Origin: Biomphalaria glabrata
Taxonomy: Eukaryota > Mollusca > Gastropoda > Planorbidae
NCBI RefSeq assembly: GCF_947242115.1
Contig: NC_074725.1
Coordinates: forward strand, 23,231,898 to 23,295,897
Length of the DNA stretch: 64,000 nucleotides
Direction: 5' to 3'
Positions 22,727 to 36,000 of the stretch are shown here, piece by piece. Numbering within the stretch: position 1 is the stretch's first letter; each line of letters begins with the position of its first letter. The notes beneath the pieces are model-generated. The model ran no database searches and was not told the DNA's origin. It worked only from the letters and a program-made list of their open reading frames with translations. A program made the translations under genes and the position numbers.

Positions 22727-22895
22727 ATGGCTGCCTGGTTGTGTGGTATGTGCTCAGGACTGTCATTCAGTGACCTTGATGGTCACAGGTTTTGGACGCT
22801 AGCCACTGCCCTCCCAGTCATCTTGCAGAAGGTTTGGGCTAGGATGTAATTATCTTCAAAATCTGAAGGAACATCCCAAACATGTAAAACAAAAA
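22727..22895 (+). repeat. tRNA-derived SINE family C, plus-strand copy
   Basis: Head 'gcctggttgtgtggtatgtg' with B-box-like 'cacaggttttgga', then 'gccctcccagtcatcttgca', 'gaaggtttgggctagga', 'atcttcaaaatctgaagga' and 'acatcccaaacatgtaaaac'. The block order equals that of the minus-strand copy at 62,087-62,255. Confidence 0.7.
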
Positions 22896-24093
22896 GAAAT
22901 GATAAAAGAATTAACCAGGTTGTGCCACAGCAACAATAGCGAAATAGAAACCTGTTCATGTGACACATCAGGGGAGATTATGTTTATTTTCATGAAATGC
23001 ACATGAAATACTGCACCCTTCTTTAATCATCCCAATCAAAGACAATATCTTATTAGAGACTTAGATGTATTTTATTTGTTATTTTACATTAATATTTGAT
23101 TTGGTTGAAGAATAAGACCCAAATTAAAGTGATTTGAAGTATAATTTATAAATTTTGAGAATAAAATAGCAAATTATTATTTCCCCTGGTAATGCAAATA
23201 TATGATATATACAAACATTAGTATCACATATTTTATCACAATTTAAATGTATCATCTGACAAAACTATACTGTCTATGTCTAAGAAGACAATTTCATTCT
23301 TTTCAGCAACCTAGAGCAACCAATGGCAAATAGTGAATATATGCAAGGCAGTAATAGCAGTAGTGTATCAGAATATAGGACATTGTGGCATACATATGTT
23401 GCCTCAAGTGATGACTTCAGATGCATTGCCATGTGTTAGCTAATACCTTGTGCTTCTTGATGACCTTAACCAGGCCCTTCATTCAGTATGGACATCAGAA
23501 TATGTCATCATGACAAATGCCACACTTCTCTAGGTGAATTATTTCTTTGGTGTAGATGACATCCTTGTTGATACTAGAAGATTCACCTAGGATGGTAAAG
23601 GAATACAAGAACAAGGTAATGATTATTGGATGAAGAAATTTAATATTTTAACTCCTTCATGTAATTATTGCTACCCTATGGTTAACTAATGTACAGCATT
23701 TGACTTCAGAATCAATGGATCATGTTTTTTTAACTTTGGAAGAATATTTGGGCAACAATGTTTAATATTGGAGAATTTCACAAGAAACTAATCAAGGTCA
23801 AGGATGCTAAATTGAATTTCAAAATTGCCAACTAAATAAAAGTCACAAAGAGAAAAGCTTCAAACATTTGATTCTGCAGTGCTCAAATGTGCACCATAAT
23901 GAACATTTAATTTTTTAAAAACATAGTTTATCAACACTCCCTTTATATTGTACACCAGATACATAAACATGCTGGCTATTTATAGGTTTTTCACAATGTA
24001 TCTCTCTTTATACAATATTTCTATTTTCAAAAATTGATAATGATTATGTCACTACCAATAAAGCACACTAAAGCTGCACATTCCCCATCTTAC

Positions 24094-27000
24094 CTGCTCT
24101 GTGCTAGGACAAGCAATGATAAGTATATCTTCCTCTGAGTACTCCTGAGTAATAAGGTCATGGAACTTCTGGAAAGTCTGCTGGACATTCACCTGGTTCA
24201 ATACATTGGGGACACAAATAAATTGAATAGTTCTAATCAGGGAAAATACTGAATATAATTACAGACTCACCAATTTTAAGTGTATATAGATATATAACTT
24301 GATAAAACAAATGATTGCTGCTTACTTTGATAGGTCTAAACAAAATGGCTTCTGTATCCTTATTGGCCAGGTACAGGGACATGCTCCGCTGGACAATTGG
24401 GAGTTTGGTCTTAATGTTCTTGTATGTCTCTGTGACCACATCATGTACCTTTTCAGGTAAGGCAAAAGGCTGCTGTCTGAGGGTGATTTTGGTCCCAGCA
24501 TCCTCCTTTTTCATACTTGTAATAACAGAAGCCTAAAGAAGACATTGTATCACAGGAGACTACACAAACACAAAATAGTCTTGGTACAAAGAAAGGAACA
24601 ATGTCATCAATAAAGTCTTATAAAAACCTGTTGCCTTGCTTGACAACTTACCCGAGACATGAAAGACTGGAGTGGGGCAACAAAGAGTTCAGTCACATGG
24701 TGTATGAAGTCCTCACAGCTGGTCTTTAACTGCTGGTCCACATCACGCTTAGAGTCAACAAACAGCTCAGTGACTTGGGGTGTTCCCTGGTGGACAGTAT
24801 TATTACATAATTCAGTCATATGAAAAGTTTGGAATATGTACAGATAGCAGGTATTGACATGAATGAGCTCTGAAAAAAATTTCTAAAATTTTGGCAAAAC
24901 AAGTGAAAATATATAGAGACCTGGATTTTTTTTATTCTTAATTTTGAAAAGTTCTTAAGGGCAACAAAAGTAAATTCTCAAAATTTTAATGGCGTCTGCA
25001 TAATGACCAGCCTCTAAACCACAAATGTCAGCTACATCTCAACTGTTCATCAGTTAAGCAACTGGTCAGACACTAACTTTAAATATTACTGACAAAGAGC
25101 ATTGAGAATAGTAATGTTATGGTGATTTTTAATATCAAATTAAAGAATGAGATTCCATCAAATTGTTGCACACCTCTGGTGTAAATTACATACGTTCATA
25201 TGTAGATGTACAAGATCATATTAAACTAATAGCAAACTGTTTAAAAACATGCTTTGTTTTAAAAGTCTAGTCATTTAATACATAGATTCAAATGAAATGC
25301 TTAAAATTAATTTCTTTAAAAATATAAATTAGAATGATGACAGTAATGAATTCTTCCATAGAGTTTCAGATTAAGAAAAAACACTTTTCAGAGTGTATCT
25401 TCTTACCTCTAGTATAAACTGGAGCAGGGCATTATTACTGCTTAGAGAGAACAGCTGAGATTTCTTATTAAACAGAGAGTAGGCAGCATCTAAAAGATGA
25501 GACAAACAATATAAGTTTACAATACATGCATAATGTGATTAATTAGTTTCTAATTAGAACTTTTCAATGATCTTACCATATATAAGTGGGAAAACAAAAG
25601 AGAGAGAGAGAGAGAAATGATTGATTTTAAAAACATGTATGACTCAAACATTAAAAAAAAAAAAGAAAAACTAGACTATCAAATAATCCTTTCTTTCTTC
25701 AAACACCCACAACAGAATGTATGGTCCACAACAGAATGTATGGTTGCTAAGTTGGTAAACATTTAAGGCAAAGTAAAAACAATGCAATCAATTGATTCAC
25801 TTAATGGTTGATGTTAAAAATTTCATTTTGTTGATGCAAAAAAGGGGATTTTTACATTACTTAAAATTAGAAACAATGAAAGAAAATAATAATGTTATAA
25901 GTAAAGCGAATGCATGAATAAAAAAATATTATGAATGGTGCTAAAAATAGCTAATTGACCTGAATTCAATTTTTTATGAAAACATTGGAGAAGGAATGTA
26001 GATCTATGTAAAAATGCCTTAGAAAAACAAATTTGAATGTTAATTTGATTAAAATATGAAATGAATGGACTATAATTAATATGTTTATGTGTTTAATTAT
26101 AAAACTATCTTTGCGAAGAAAAGTTGCATCATCTTAGAGTGGAATTAGAGTTTTAGACCTAGGAATAGAGAGATGTGTAACATTTCGTGTAATGTCTAAT
26201 GAAAGAACGTTCGTCAGGAATTCTAAATTCGCAGATATAAGGAACGAATTTATGTAAAAATGCATTTGAAACACACATTTGAAGCTTAATTTTATTAAAT
26301 AATGAAATTAATAGAATATATTTTGTATTTTCTTGTGTCAAAGTAAAAAACTGTCTGTGCAAAGCGTAGTTTCTAAAATTAGATCTAGATCTAGATCCTT
26401 TCAATCTTTTCATGTAAATATGGTAAACATAGCCTAGATCGATGAAGTTATAATGCTTTCATACAGTTGAACAACTTTTTTTTTTTTTGGGTCTTAAGTT
26501 TGTTTTAGGGCTACAATACATACACTATGGTCTAAGTTAGTACCCAAGGAACATTTCTGCCAAGTTTTATCAAGTTTGGTCAAACGGTTTTGATTTCTAT
26601 TCGTAACATACATACATACATTCGCCTTACTTTTTACTTTATAGTATATATATGACTCAACACTGAAGGAAGCCAATGAATATATATATATAGATAGATA
26701 AATAGATATATGTCAAGCTGTAAAAAAAAATGTAAAAAAAGGAGGAAAAGGTAAATTAAAGTTTTGACATGTAAAATGTAAAATTAAGGTTTTTAATTCT
26801 CTGCTGTGATCACTTTCAAATAAATGAAAAATATAATTTATAATTAAAGCAGAAGATAAAAAAAAATTAAGCGAATATGAAAAACTAAAAGATTATTTTA
26901 AAAAGTATTCAATTGAAATTACAAAAACCTTTAACAAATCAGATTGTTCTGTGGTAGACTGTTAAAGTGAACGTTTTATATTTTTTTGTGGTGTATTGTT

Positions 27001-30000
27001 CGTAATTTTTTTTTTCATTTTTTTTTTAAACAATTTTTTTTTCTACAGATAATGGTTATACTCTCCAAAATAATTCTTAAAAAGTGGAAAAATCTTTTTA
27101 AATGCAAGTAACTCCAAGCACTTATGGCTTCAACATGCACCCTGGTGAAAACAGGAGAAATGGAGCAAAGTTTAAATTGTTTTAGGTACCGAGAAGGGAG
27201 ACTTCACTTTTATTATTAATCTTTTGTCCTATAAAATCAGTCCAGAAAATTGCCTAAATTGCTGCTTCACAGAGAGATGTTTTTGTCCTATTAGTTCAGA
27301 ATGGCAGTCACAGAATGTGGTGCTCACACAATAACTAAATGAATGAATTCCCAAAGTGTGTGGCCTTGGGATGCTTAGACAAGGAACTAAAGCATGTCTG
27401 GTTTGACCCAAATTAAGAATGGTCTCATTCATAGCAGTACCTTCAGAGAGAAATGGGAATGAAGAGCTTCACTCCTAACCATAGTGAAATACTTTTCAAT
27501 GCCCCCGGGTTTCACAGGTTCTGGTCATTGCTCCTACCCTACTAGACCTCATCTAAGGTCTCTAAGTGTATCAGCCAAATAATTATAAATGAAGGAAGTC
27601 ATATAAATATTTGGCTTTGTTTTTTTTTAAACTTTGTATTCCATTTACACTTAATATAGTAGACAAATTAGTTATTGTGTTAATTTTAAGAAATCTGATA
27701 CAAATAGTGAAATTGGATTTTCTATAGTACTTAACAGTTTTTAAATTCTAAATGTGACAGACAGATGAATATATAGAAAGACATCACAGACACAATGTCA
27801 CTACCAAATGGGGCTGCTTAAAATTCATAGTATCAATAGTATTTAAATTACACATTGACTCTTATCTCTTTTTTTACCTTAGAATCCATAAAATGAATTA
27901 CCAAGTAAATAAAAATAAATGAATTTTGAATAAAATACTATTTTACAAAGTGCTTAAGTGCTTACAAGGTTATAAAAAAAATGGTTTTTAGTCATCCAAT
28001 ACATAAAAAAAAGAAAGTTTTGACCATACCTACAAGCGTATGTAAGCCAAGGCTCCCATCTTTTAACCCTGTCATGTCTGTTGTGGTTAACAAAAACAAA
28101 ACAGGTTTTTTCGTTGTGATCTCGGGATTAAGCAAAAGAATTGAGAACCTGTGGTTATGTCCTTAATGCAATTTTCAGACAACATAATGTACAGAATTTC
28201 ACTAACCATAAATGTGAGTTGGAAGGATAACTACAGGTTCTCAAAACTTTGTAAGAAAGTGAAGAAAATATCACTATAAATCAATAACAAGCACTTTTGG
28301 GTGTTCTACAACCAAATAGTAATACATAGTGTACAACTCAGGGCCTTGAACTGTAGTTGATACAAATATTTTGTCTTTATAAATGCTACTATTACAAATG
28401 AAAAATGTATTACTATTTTTTGATATTCTTTATTTCTTTTTTTTTTTTTGACACATACTTTAGAAGACTATATCTTTAATAAACAAATAAAATGGCATTT
28501 TTAATTAAAACAGAATTCTATATAGAATACTGTATTCTATATAATATAAGTCATGCCTGAATCTAAGCTACATCCTATATTGAAAATCTTAAAAAAAACA
28601 ACTGTAAAGACAGTGATGCAAAATGATGGCTGAAGATGCAATTCAAAAGGGCAAGGGAGCAGAATGGACATGTTTGCACAAGTCAATTCTTTTGTCTTTC
28701 CATGCGGTAGCCTACCCTCACATGTAAATATGTATACCAAAACCAACAGCCACAAGATGCTATCTACATTCTTAACTAGGGAGAGGAAGTGAAAAGTGTC
28801 CTATACCTCACAATTCTAGAGGCTTGGGATGTTTCTGTCCAAAAGGGAACACAATAGTCCTCACTAAAATACACTGTCCCTTTAGTTTCTTTTCTATTTA
28901 AGATTGTGTAAACATTATTGGTAAACATGTTCATTTTTTTTTTTAATTTTGGCACACCTGATCTGTGGTTTTTAAACTTCAACAAAAGATGTACAAAAAA
29001 ATGTTGCATTAAAGTTGGCAGATGTGTTGCATCAATGAATTTAGCCTTTTTAAAATTTCAGGCTGTGTATGTAAGCCTTGTTCAAATTTTGGGCCATTCA
29101 AAAACACAAAAGGGTGTAGCTTAGATTTATGTGGCTTAGAATATGGAATGTGATCTACATATATTTAGCTTACTACAGTTCAAATGCCTGAGTAAAGCAT
29201 AACTGGTAGGGAAGAATGCACCCATATTATCTTAAACTCTTGTTACACCAGCAATGGTTTATAGGCTTTGTTGTTAACTACCACAAGACAATTACCTAAA
29301 CATTTTGTGCTCATTATAAGTACAGCTATTCAAAGTCAGAAAAATTCTACAATGATTGAGAACTTGATGTACAAAGACAGCAGATTAGAGAACAAAATAA
29401 AGGAACAATTGTACAAGTAGTATATGTACCAAACTGATTTCTTTAAAAGTTCAGAAAAATTAAATCAACAGTAAGAAATGCTAAAGAAAATAAAAGGTAG
29501 CAACGAGTAATCCAAATATCTTTATTGGATTGATTAATCAAAGATATCATTACAGAAATATGTTTTAGCAAATTTATTTATATATTTAGGGGAAAAAATC
29601 TAATTTAGTTAAAAAGTAATATTATTAAATGTTTCTTTAATTAGGATCAAGTCAATAGGGGAGATTAGCAACTGTTAATACCAAAACAAGAAGGGAGGCA
29701 AGCAACTGTTAAATTCATAATGACAGGCAAAGAATGAACTAGAATGTTGTAGTTGATAACATTTGGCACGATGTAAAATATTTTTTAAAAAAAATAATAA
29801 AATCCAGCAAGGTTAAAACAATGTAAATAATAAATATTAGTGGAATACTTATTTAAAAAGAAAACCATGTATAGAGATATACAAGTTAAATAGGTATATA
29901 AGCAAAGTACCACTTTCCTACCATTTAATTACATAATAGCATACAGCCATAGCTATATAAACTTATTGTTTCATACAAGATTGAGAAGCCATGCCAACTA

Positions 30001-33000
30001 CCTAGTGACAGAATGTGTAAAATTGTAACAATAATATCAAGAATGATGGAAAAAAAATAAAAAAAACAAAACAAGTCAAACGTGGATAGTTTACTAAGAT
30101 TACCTTTAAATTTGCTGAAGTCTAGATGAGTCTCTCGGATAGAGAAATCAGCTTGGAATGGTGCTATTTGTTCTCGAAGAATCAGGAGATGTTTGATAAG
30201 AAACAGTTCTCCATCAAGTGTACTTTGCTGGGTTACAGGAGAAATAAAACTTGATTTTTTTGTGTGCTTCAGTTATGTACAAAGAAACAAAACTCAAAGC
30301 TTCTACAATTACAAGTCAAAGTCAAACTATTTAACAAAATTCTTTCAGACAAATGTTTACATTAATGGTGTAATGTAAAAGATAATAAAAATTAGATGTA
30401 AATCCAAATTTGGTTAAATAAATAAATAATATGCATCAAATCAGACTAATAATAATATTAAGGATTGTAATACTAGTGATAAATTTGAATCATTATAATT
30501 GGCTATAATATAAACTAGAAAATAAGTATAAATTACATGTTCATTTCAACTAATGAAAGTAGTTCATTGAACATATTTTTTTCTGTTTCCAAACTAAAAA
30601 AGTTTTAATCAATTTGAAAATAAGAACACTTTTCAGACAACACACATATTAGTTTTAGCTTGATAATACTGAGATACAAACTTTTCTTTTGACAATCCCA
30701 TCTTTAGCATTTCTTAGAGAAGTGATACAAGCTTGCAGAGCTTCCTGGGATAAGCCTTGGAAAGTTGTTTTCTGAAATATCAACAAAAAAGTAGAATGTA
30801 GGTGCAACAAGTGATAGCATATTAAAAAAAGTATTTCTCATTGCCTTGCGGCTATGATGATTCTTTACTCAGATTACAAGCTCATTAGCAAGCAACTTAT
30901 AGTACAAACAGAACCACACATAAAATGCTCACATCAATACATCTGTACAGCTTGGACAAAGTCACAAGTGCTCTGCGAACTGTAGGGTACCACATCCCAT
31001 GAAAGTCAGCTGGAGACATTGGCATATTACTACTAGTATCATCCAAACCTGCAACAATACATAGCAAAAAATTAATGAGATTAGTCACATCTTATTGAAA
31101 AACAAAATTTTAATAAGAAGTTTTCACTGTGTAAACATATGATAATACTTACGCAAAGATTTTGTTTTTAAACTAAGAGAAGTGTTACTTATTATTCTAA
31201 GTTTAGAAATATTTGAAGAAATGATGCAGCAATGAGGTTCTCAACAAAATATCCTGACATTCAGAGATCAGAAAATAGGAAACTAGCAAAACATAAAAGA
31301 AACTTAAAAAAAAAAAGAAAAAGCTTAGCTAAGGGGAAGAACTCTGGACTTACAACTGTATCACTCAAGAATGTAGATGTTTCCCTTTTTCAATATCAAA
31401 CAAAAAAATAACCACCAATAATTAATTGACTAATTGGTTAATTTTTAAAATTAATTCATGTATAAAAAATGGCTCAACTTGATGCGAGAATGGATGTGTC
31501 AGAAATAAAGTGCCACAGTTATTAAAGGGGACAAAACCCAACATATTAAACCATAACTGTGATAACTGATGGATTAGTTTCCCTTGTTGGTTTCAAGTAT
31601 AATAAATAACCAGTAATTAATTGACTAATTGTTTAATTTTTTTAATTGATTCATGTATTGTCTATGTCAACGAATAATTGTGCAAAGTTTCAACTTGACC
31701 CGAGAATGGGTGTGGACACAAAAGAGTGTATCTGAAGAAAATTACTTACTTCTGTCCAAGGGTACTTCCTGAAGTTCATTCTCATCCTCACCATCAACAG
31801 TCTTTCCTGAACCATTGGAAGCAAAGGAAGAATCTATACTATTGTCTGCAGCACCAGTCAGCATAGCCACTTCCTGAGAAGTGCTAGAAGCGTTTGATGG
31901 AGTGCGCGAATGTATTTTCTTGGGTGGTTTCCCTTTCTTAATACTTTCGGCAATACTCTGAGGCAAAGAATATTTTCATATTCTAGAATGTTTTACTTTC
32001 TCTAAATTATGGTAATAAATAAAAACTATAATGTCCTAATGAAAGTTGATTAACTAAATACTCCAAAAGAGAGTTCTACTGTAGTTGACTTTATTATACA
32101 TTTCTATTAATTCATAATTATTGCTGAGAATAGATGGAGCCAGTCTATAACGAAAAAAAGCTTTATTCATTTTTTTTTTCAATAAATTTGCAGTTAAAGG
32201 ATAAATGTCAAGAAGTAAGGAATACAACTTTTATAATATAACTACCCCCACCCCCCCACCTCATTGTACTCACTTCCATCATCTCCAACTTCTCAGGATA
32301 AGCCAGATCTCCAGGGGCTGCATTGTACTGCAGGATATCAGACTTGATGTAGATGTAGGTCCTATACACCAACCTCTCCTGGATGTCCATTAGAAGCTGC
32401 TGACATATACTTTCAAAGGCTGCTAGTTCTTGGGCTGATAAACAAATATATGTTAAAAAATGTGACATATTTATTATTATTTTGTTTGTAAAGTGAATCT
32501 CCATTGAGCTGTTGCATGATCATGGTATTCTAATCCAATCTCTTTGGTGATCATATAAGGAATGGCATATGGGATAACTTAAATTGCTGAGCAAACACAT
32601 ATAGCTTGAAATTTAATCTTAAACAAAAAATTCCCGCTCTGCATCTAGAATACAACTAAAGATCCTTAGAGTGGTACACTGCAAAATGGAAGATAATATT
32701 TACCTCAATACCAAAAAAAACAAAAAAAACCCCGCTGGAGTCTTTGCTACCATCTTAAATTTAAGAGCATTTATTTCATTAACATCTAAGAACCATTTCT
32801 AGCTTAAGTGTGGTTTTTGAAACTTCCAGTGGCCCACTTAATTTAAATGTGTACAGCACATTTTACTTAAGGATTAAATATAGACATATAAATTTTATGA
32901 TTTACTAAAAAAACCTAAGCCTGACTTTATGCTGTGTGATATAGTACTAATCAGCAAGTCAAAAAAAACAGATCCTTTACAAGTGACTTACAGATGCTAT

Positions 33001-36000
33001 ATTAACTTAGTCCACTTATGGATTACACAGCTTGTGGTAGACTTTTGGTCTATTCAATGGCAGATATAAGTGATAAAAAAACAAAAGTAAAAAATGATAT
33101 CTATTTGAAATGAGGTGCTTTACAAACAAGCTAGTTGTCCTCTTTTCTGTAGCCCAGGCATGTCAAACACAGCGTTCAGGGGCCCCATGCAATGACCACT
33201 TTGCATGCAGCCCACTTGGCCACCTTATAAATTACCAAAATAATTTATAACTATTACGCTGGAAAATAAGAGATGACAAACTACTTGAACTTCAAAATAG
33301 TATTTGTTAAACTGAACGAGAGTGAGTCTGCAGTGAAAGCAAGCGACATTTTGTCAAACTTAATTTCAAGCCATTTAGTGAATGTTATTTTATGAAGGAG
33401 TGTGTCATTAATGCCGAAGTAATCTGTCTAGAAAAGGTGACAGCATTCAAAGAAATAGTGTTAACTAGGAACACTGGCAGATAGAATAAATGACATGTTA
33501 GTCAACAAAATAGTTGATTATGAATTATTTTCATTGGCCATCGATGAGTGAACTGATGTTACAGGTGTAACACAGTTTGCTATTTTCATAAGGCCCTGTG
33601 ACAGAAACTTTGAGACACATGAGGAACTACTAGAGCTCTGTTCTATGCATAACACCACAACAAGTGAGGATTTTTTTGAGAAATTACAGGAAGTGATATT
33701 GCAGTACAATTTACCTTTGGTAAAGCTAGATAGTCTAACATCGGATGGCGCACCAACCATGAAATGAAATGGTTTTAATGCAAAGCTACTTGCAGAAATA
33801 AGAAAGACTGATGCTAAATTTTAAATTTGCTCATTTTGAGTGCATCATTCACCAAGAAGCATTCATTTACAGTTCCAACATGTGCTAAGACCAATTTCAG
33901 TTGCTACAAATTTTATTCGTGCCCATGTCTTAAATCATTGCCAATTTTCAATGTTTCCGGATGACATTGGACATCAATTAAATTGCGTTCCATACTACAC
34001 AGAAGTCCGCTGGCTCTCATGTCATAAAGTATTCATGATATTTTTTGCACTGTGCGAGGAAATTGTATTGTTTCTGAACATGAAAGGTGAACCTGTTGAA
34101 CATTTCCAAACTGACGAATGGGTTCGGGATTAGGCATTTGCAGTTGATCGCACTGGTCACCTGCAAGACTTAAATTTGAAATTTCACAGCAAAGACAAAA
34201 TTGTCACAACTGTGTGTGATAATGTGAAGTGCTTTCAAGCAAAATTACACATGTGGATAAACCAAATATGAAGAGAAAATCTTGTTCACTTCTCAATGTG
34301 TCAGGAACTAAAAAGATTAAATATGGCTACAACATTTGGTAAATATGTCCTACACCTAGAATCGTTAGTAGATGCATTCAATGACCATTTTCATGATTTT
34401 GTTTCATACGAGCAAGAAGTTTCGTTGTTTGTATTTCCAATCTCATTTGCTTCTGAAAGTGCTGCTGTTAATGTGCAACTAGAGCTGATAGAATAGCAGT
34501 CAGATACTTTGTTGAAATCAAAGTATATAGAAGTGGCTGTTCTAAAATTTAAGTTATTACCTGAACGGTACGTTGAATTGTGGAAATTTGCGGCTAGAAT
34601 TCTTGCTTTGTTTGCAAGCACTCATCTCTGTGAGCATTTCTTTTCCATAACGAAAGCTAGAAAAACACCTCACAGTTCGAGATTATCTGTCATCAGTGAT
34701 GAAAGTGTCAGTGGCAAACAAATTTCAACATGACATTAATATACTTGTACCCCAGAAAAGATGTCAAGCATCAGGACAAAGAAAATAATGTGGAATCATA
34801 GTAATTTGTAATCACCATATAGTACTACAAATTTAGCTAAGGGACAGGTATGCCATTAATTATTGTATTCTATTGTAGTTTCTAATTTACATAAAACTAT
34901 TAGGCTGTTTTATGCAACTGATTTTTGCTGCGGCCCCTTAGGACATAGAAAGGTTTTATGTGGCTTATACACCTTAATGAGTTTGACATGCCTGCTGTAG
35001 CCTTTAGTGAACAGAGAGGTACCTATATGTGATAGTAGATAAACAGGATTGAACTAGAGACAGTCAAATGCCTTAGTCCGATACCATCACAACACTTCAT
35101 TGCTAAATTTATACCTTTAACTCCTTCAGTGCAGGTTTACTCTCAAGGAGTAACTTCACTAGTGGTGGTGAGTACAGCGTTACTCTCAGCAAGTAACTTG
35201 ATATATGCTATTTATTTCACAATCTTTTTAATGTTAAACTTTTTATTTCTCTCTTTTTTTTTATTTTCCGGATGTGCGAAATAAAAAAGACAAAATTGTA
35301 TTAATTAGAAAAGACAACATTGTGTTAATGGTTTCTCTTTTTTAGTTTATTTCATGGGACCAGAAATTTTGTAAATAATACAATTTCTTAGTGCATTTGT
35401 GCATCTTTTATGAAATTAGAAATGACAAAATATGTTGAGGTTTATGATTTATCAATATTTATGCGTTTAATGTATAACTAAAAGGAAACAAGGATAAATC
35501 TTTCAGTATATCGATTTTTAATGAATTTTTCAAATATATTTTGTTTTTCTTTAATCAGTTTAAACTTAAAAACAAAAATATTTTCTTGAATAGTTTATTT
35601 TATTTATATAATTTTGTAGCCAATTCATTTTCCTTTGAAATAAAATCAAATATGATGAAATAAAAAAGTTATGCTAGTTTTAGTAGCTCTACCTCGAAAC
35701 ACATTTTTGTTTGTCACTGAAAACTCCATTTTTTTCTATCAAAACAATATGCACCAAAAGAGTTAAAATTTCTCCAATGAGATTTGTTTTTATATAGCTG
35801 TTATTTCAACATTTTAGAAAGCGTAAAAAGACCGCCAGTGGACAACTGATTTGTCTGTACCCGAAGAAAAAAAAATATGCAGCTCGCAACTTGGTTAGAA
35901 TAGTCTCATTACTAAAAGTTAATCTTCGGAACTAAAGACATTGCCATTATTATTATTTCAACTTTTTGAAATGCTGATTAAAAAAAACACTCACGGTTCT

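Noticed and set aside
27110-27560. More GC-balanced intron stretch with a 67-codon minus-strand frame
   Set aside because: It falls inside a COG3 intron, shows no transposon ends or known motif, and the exons on either side splice across it in frame.
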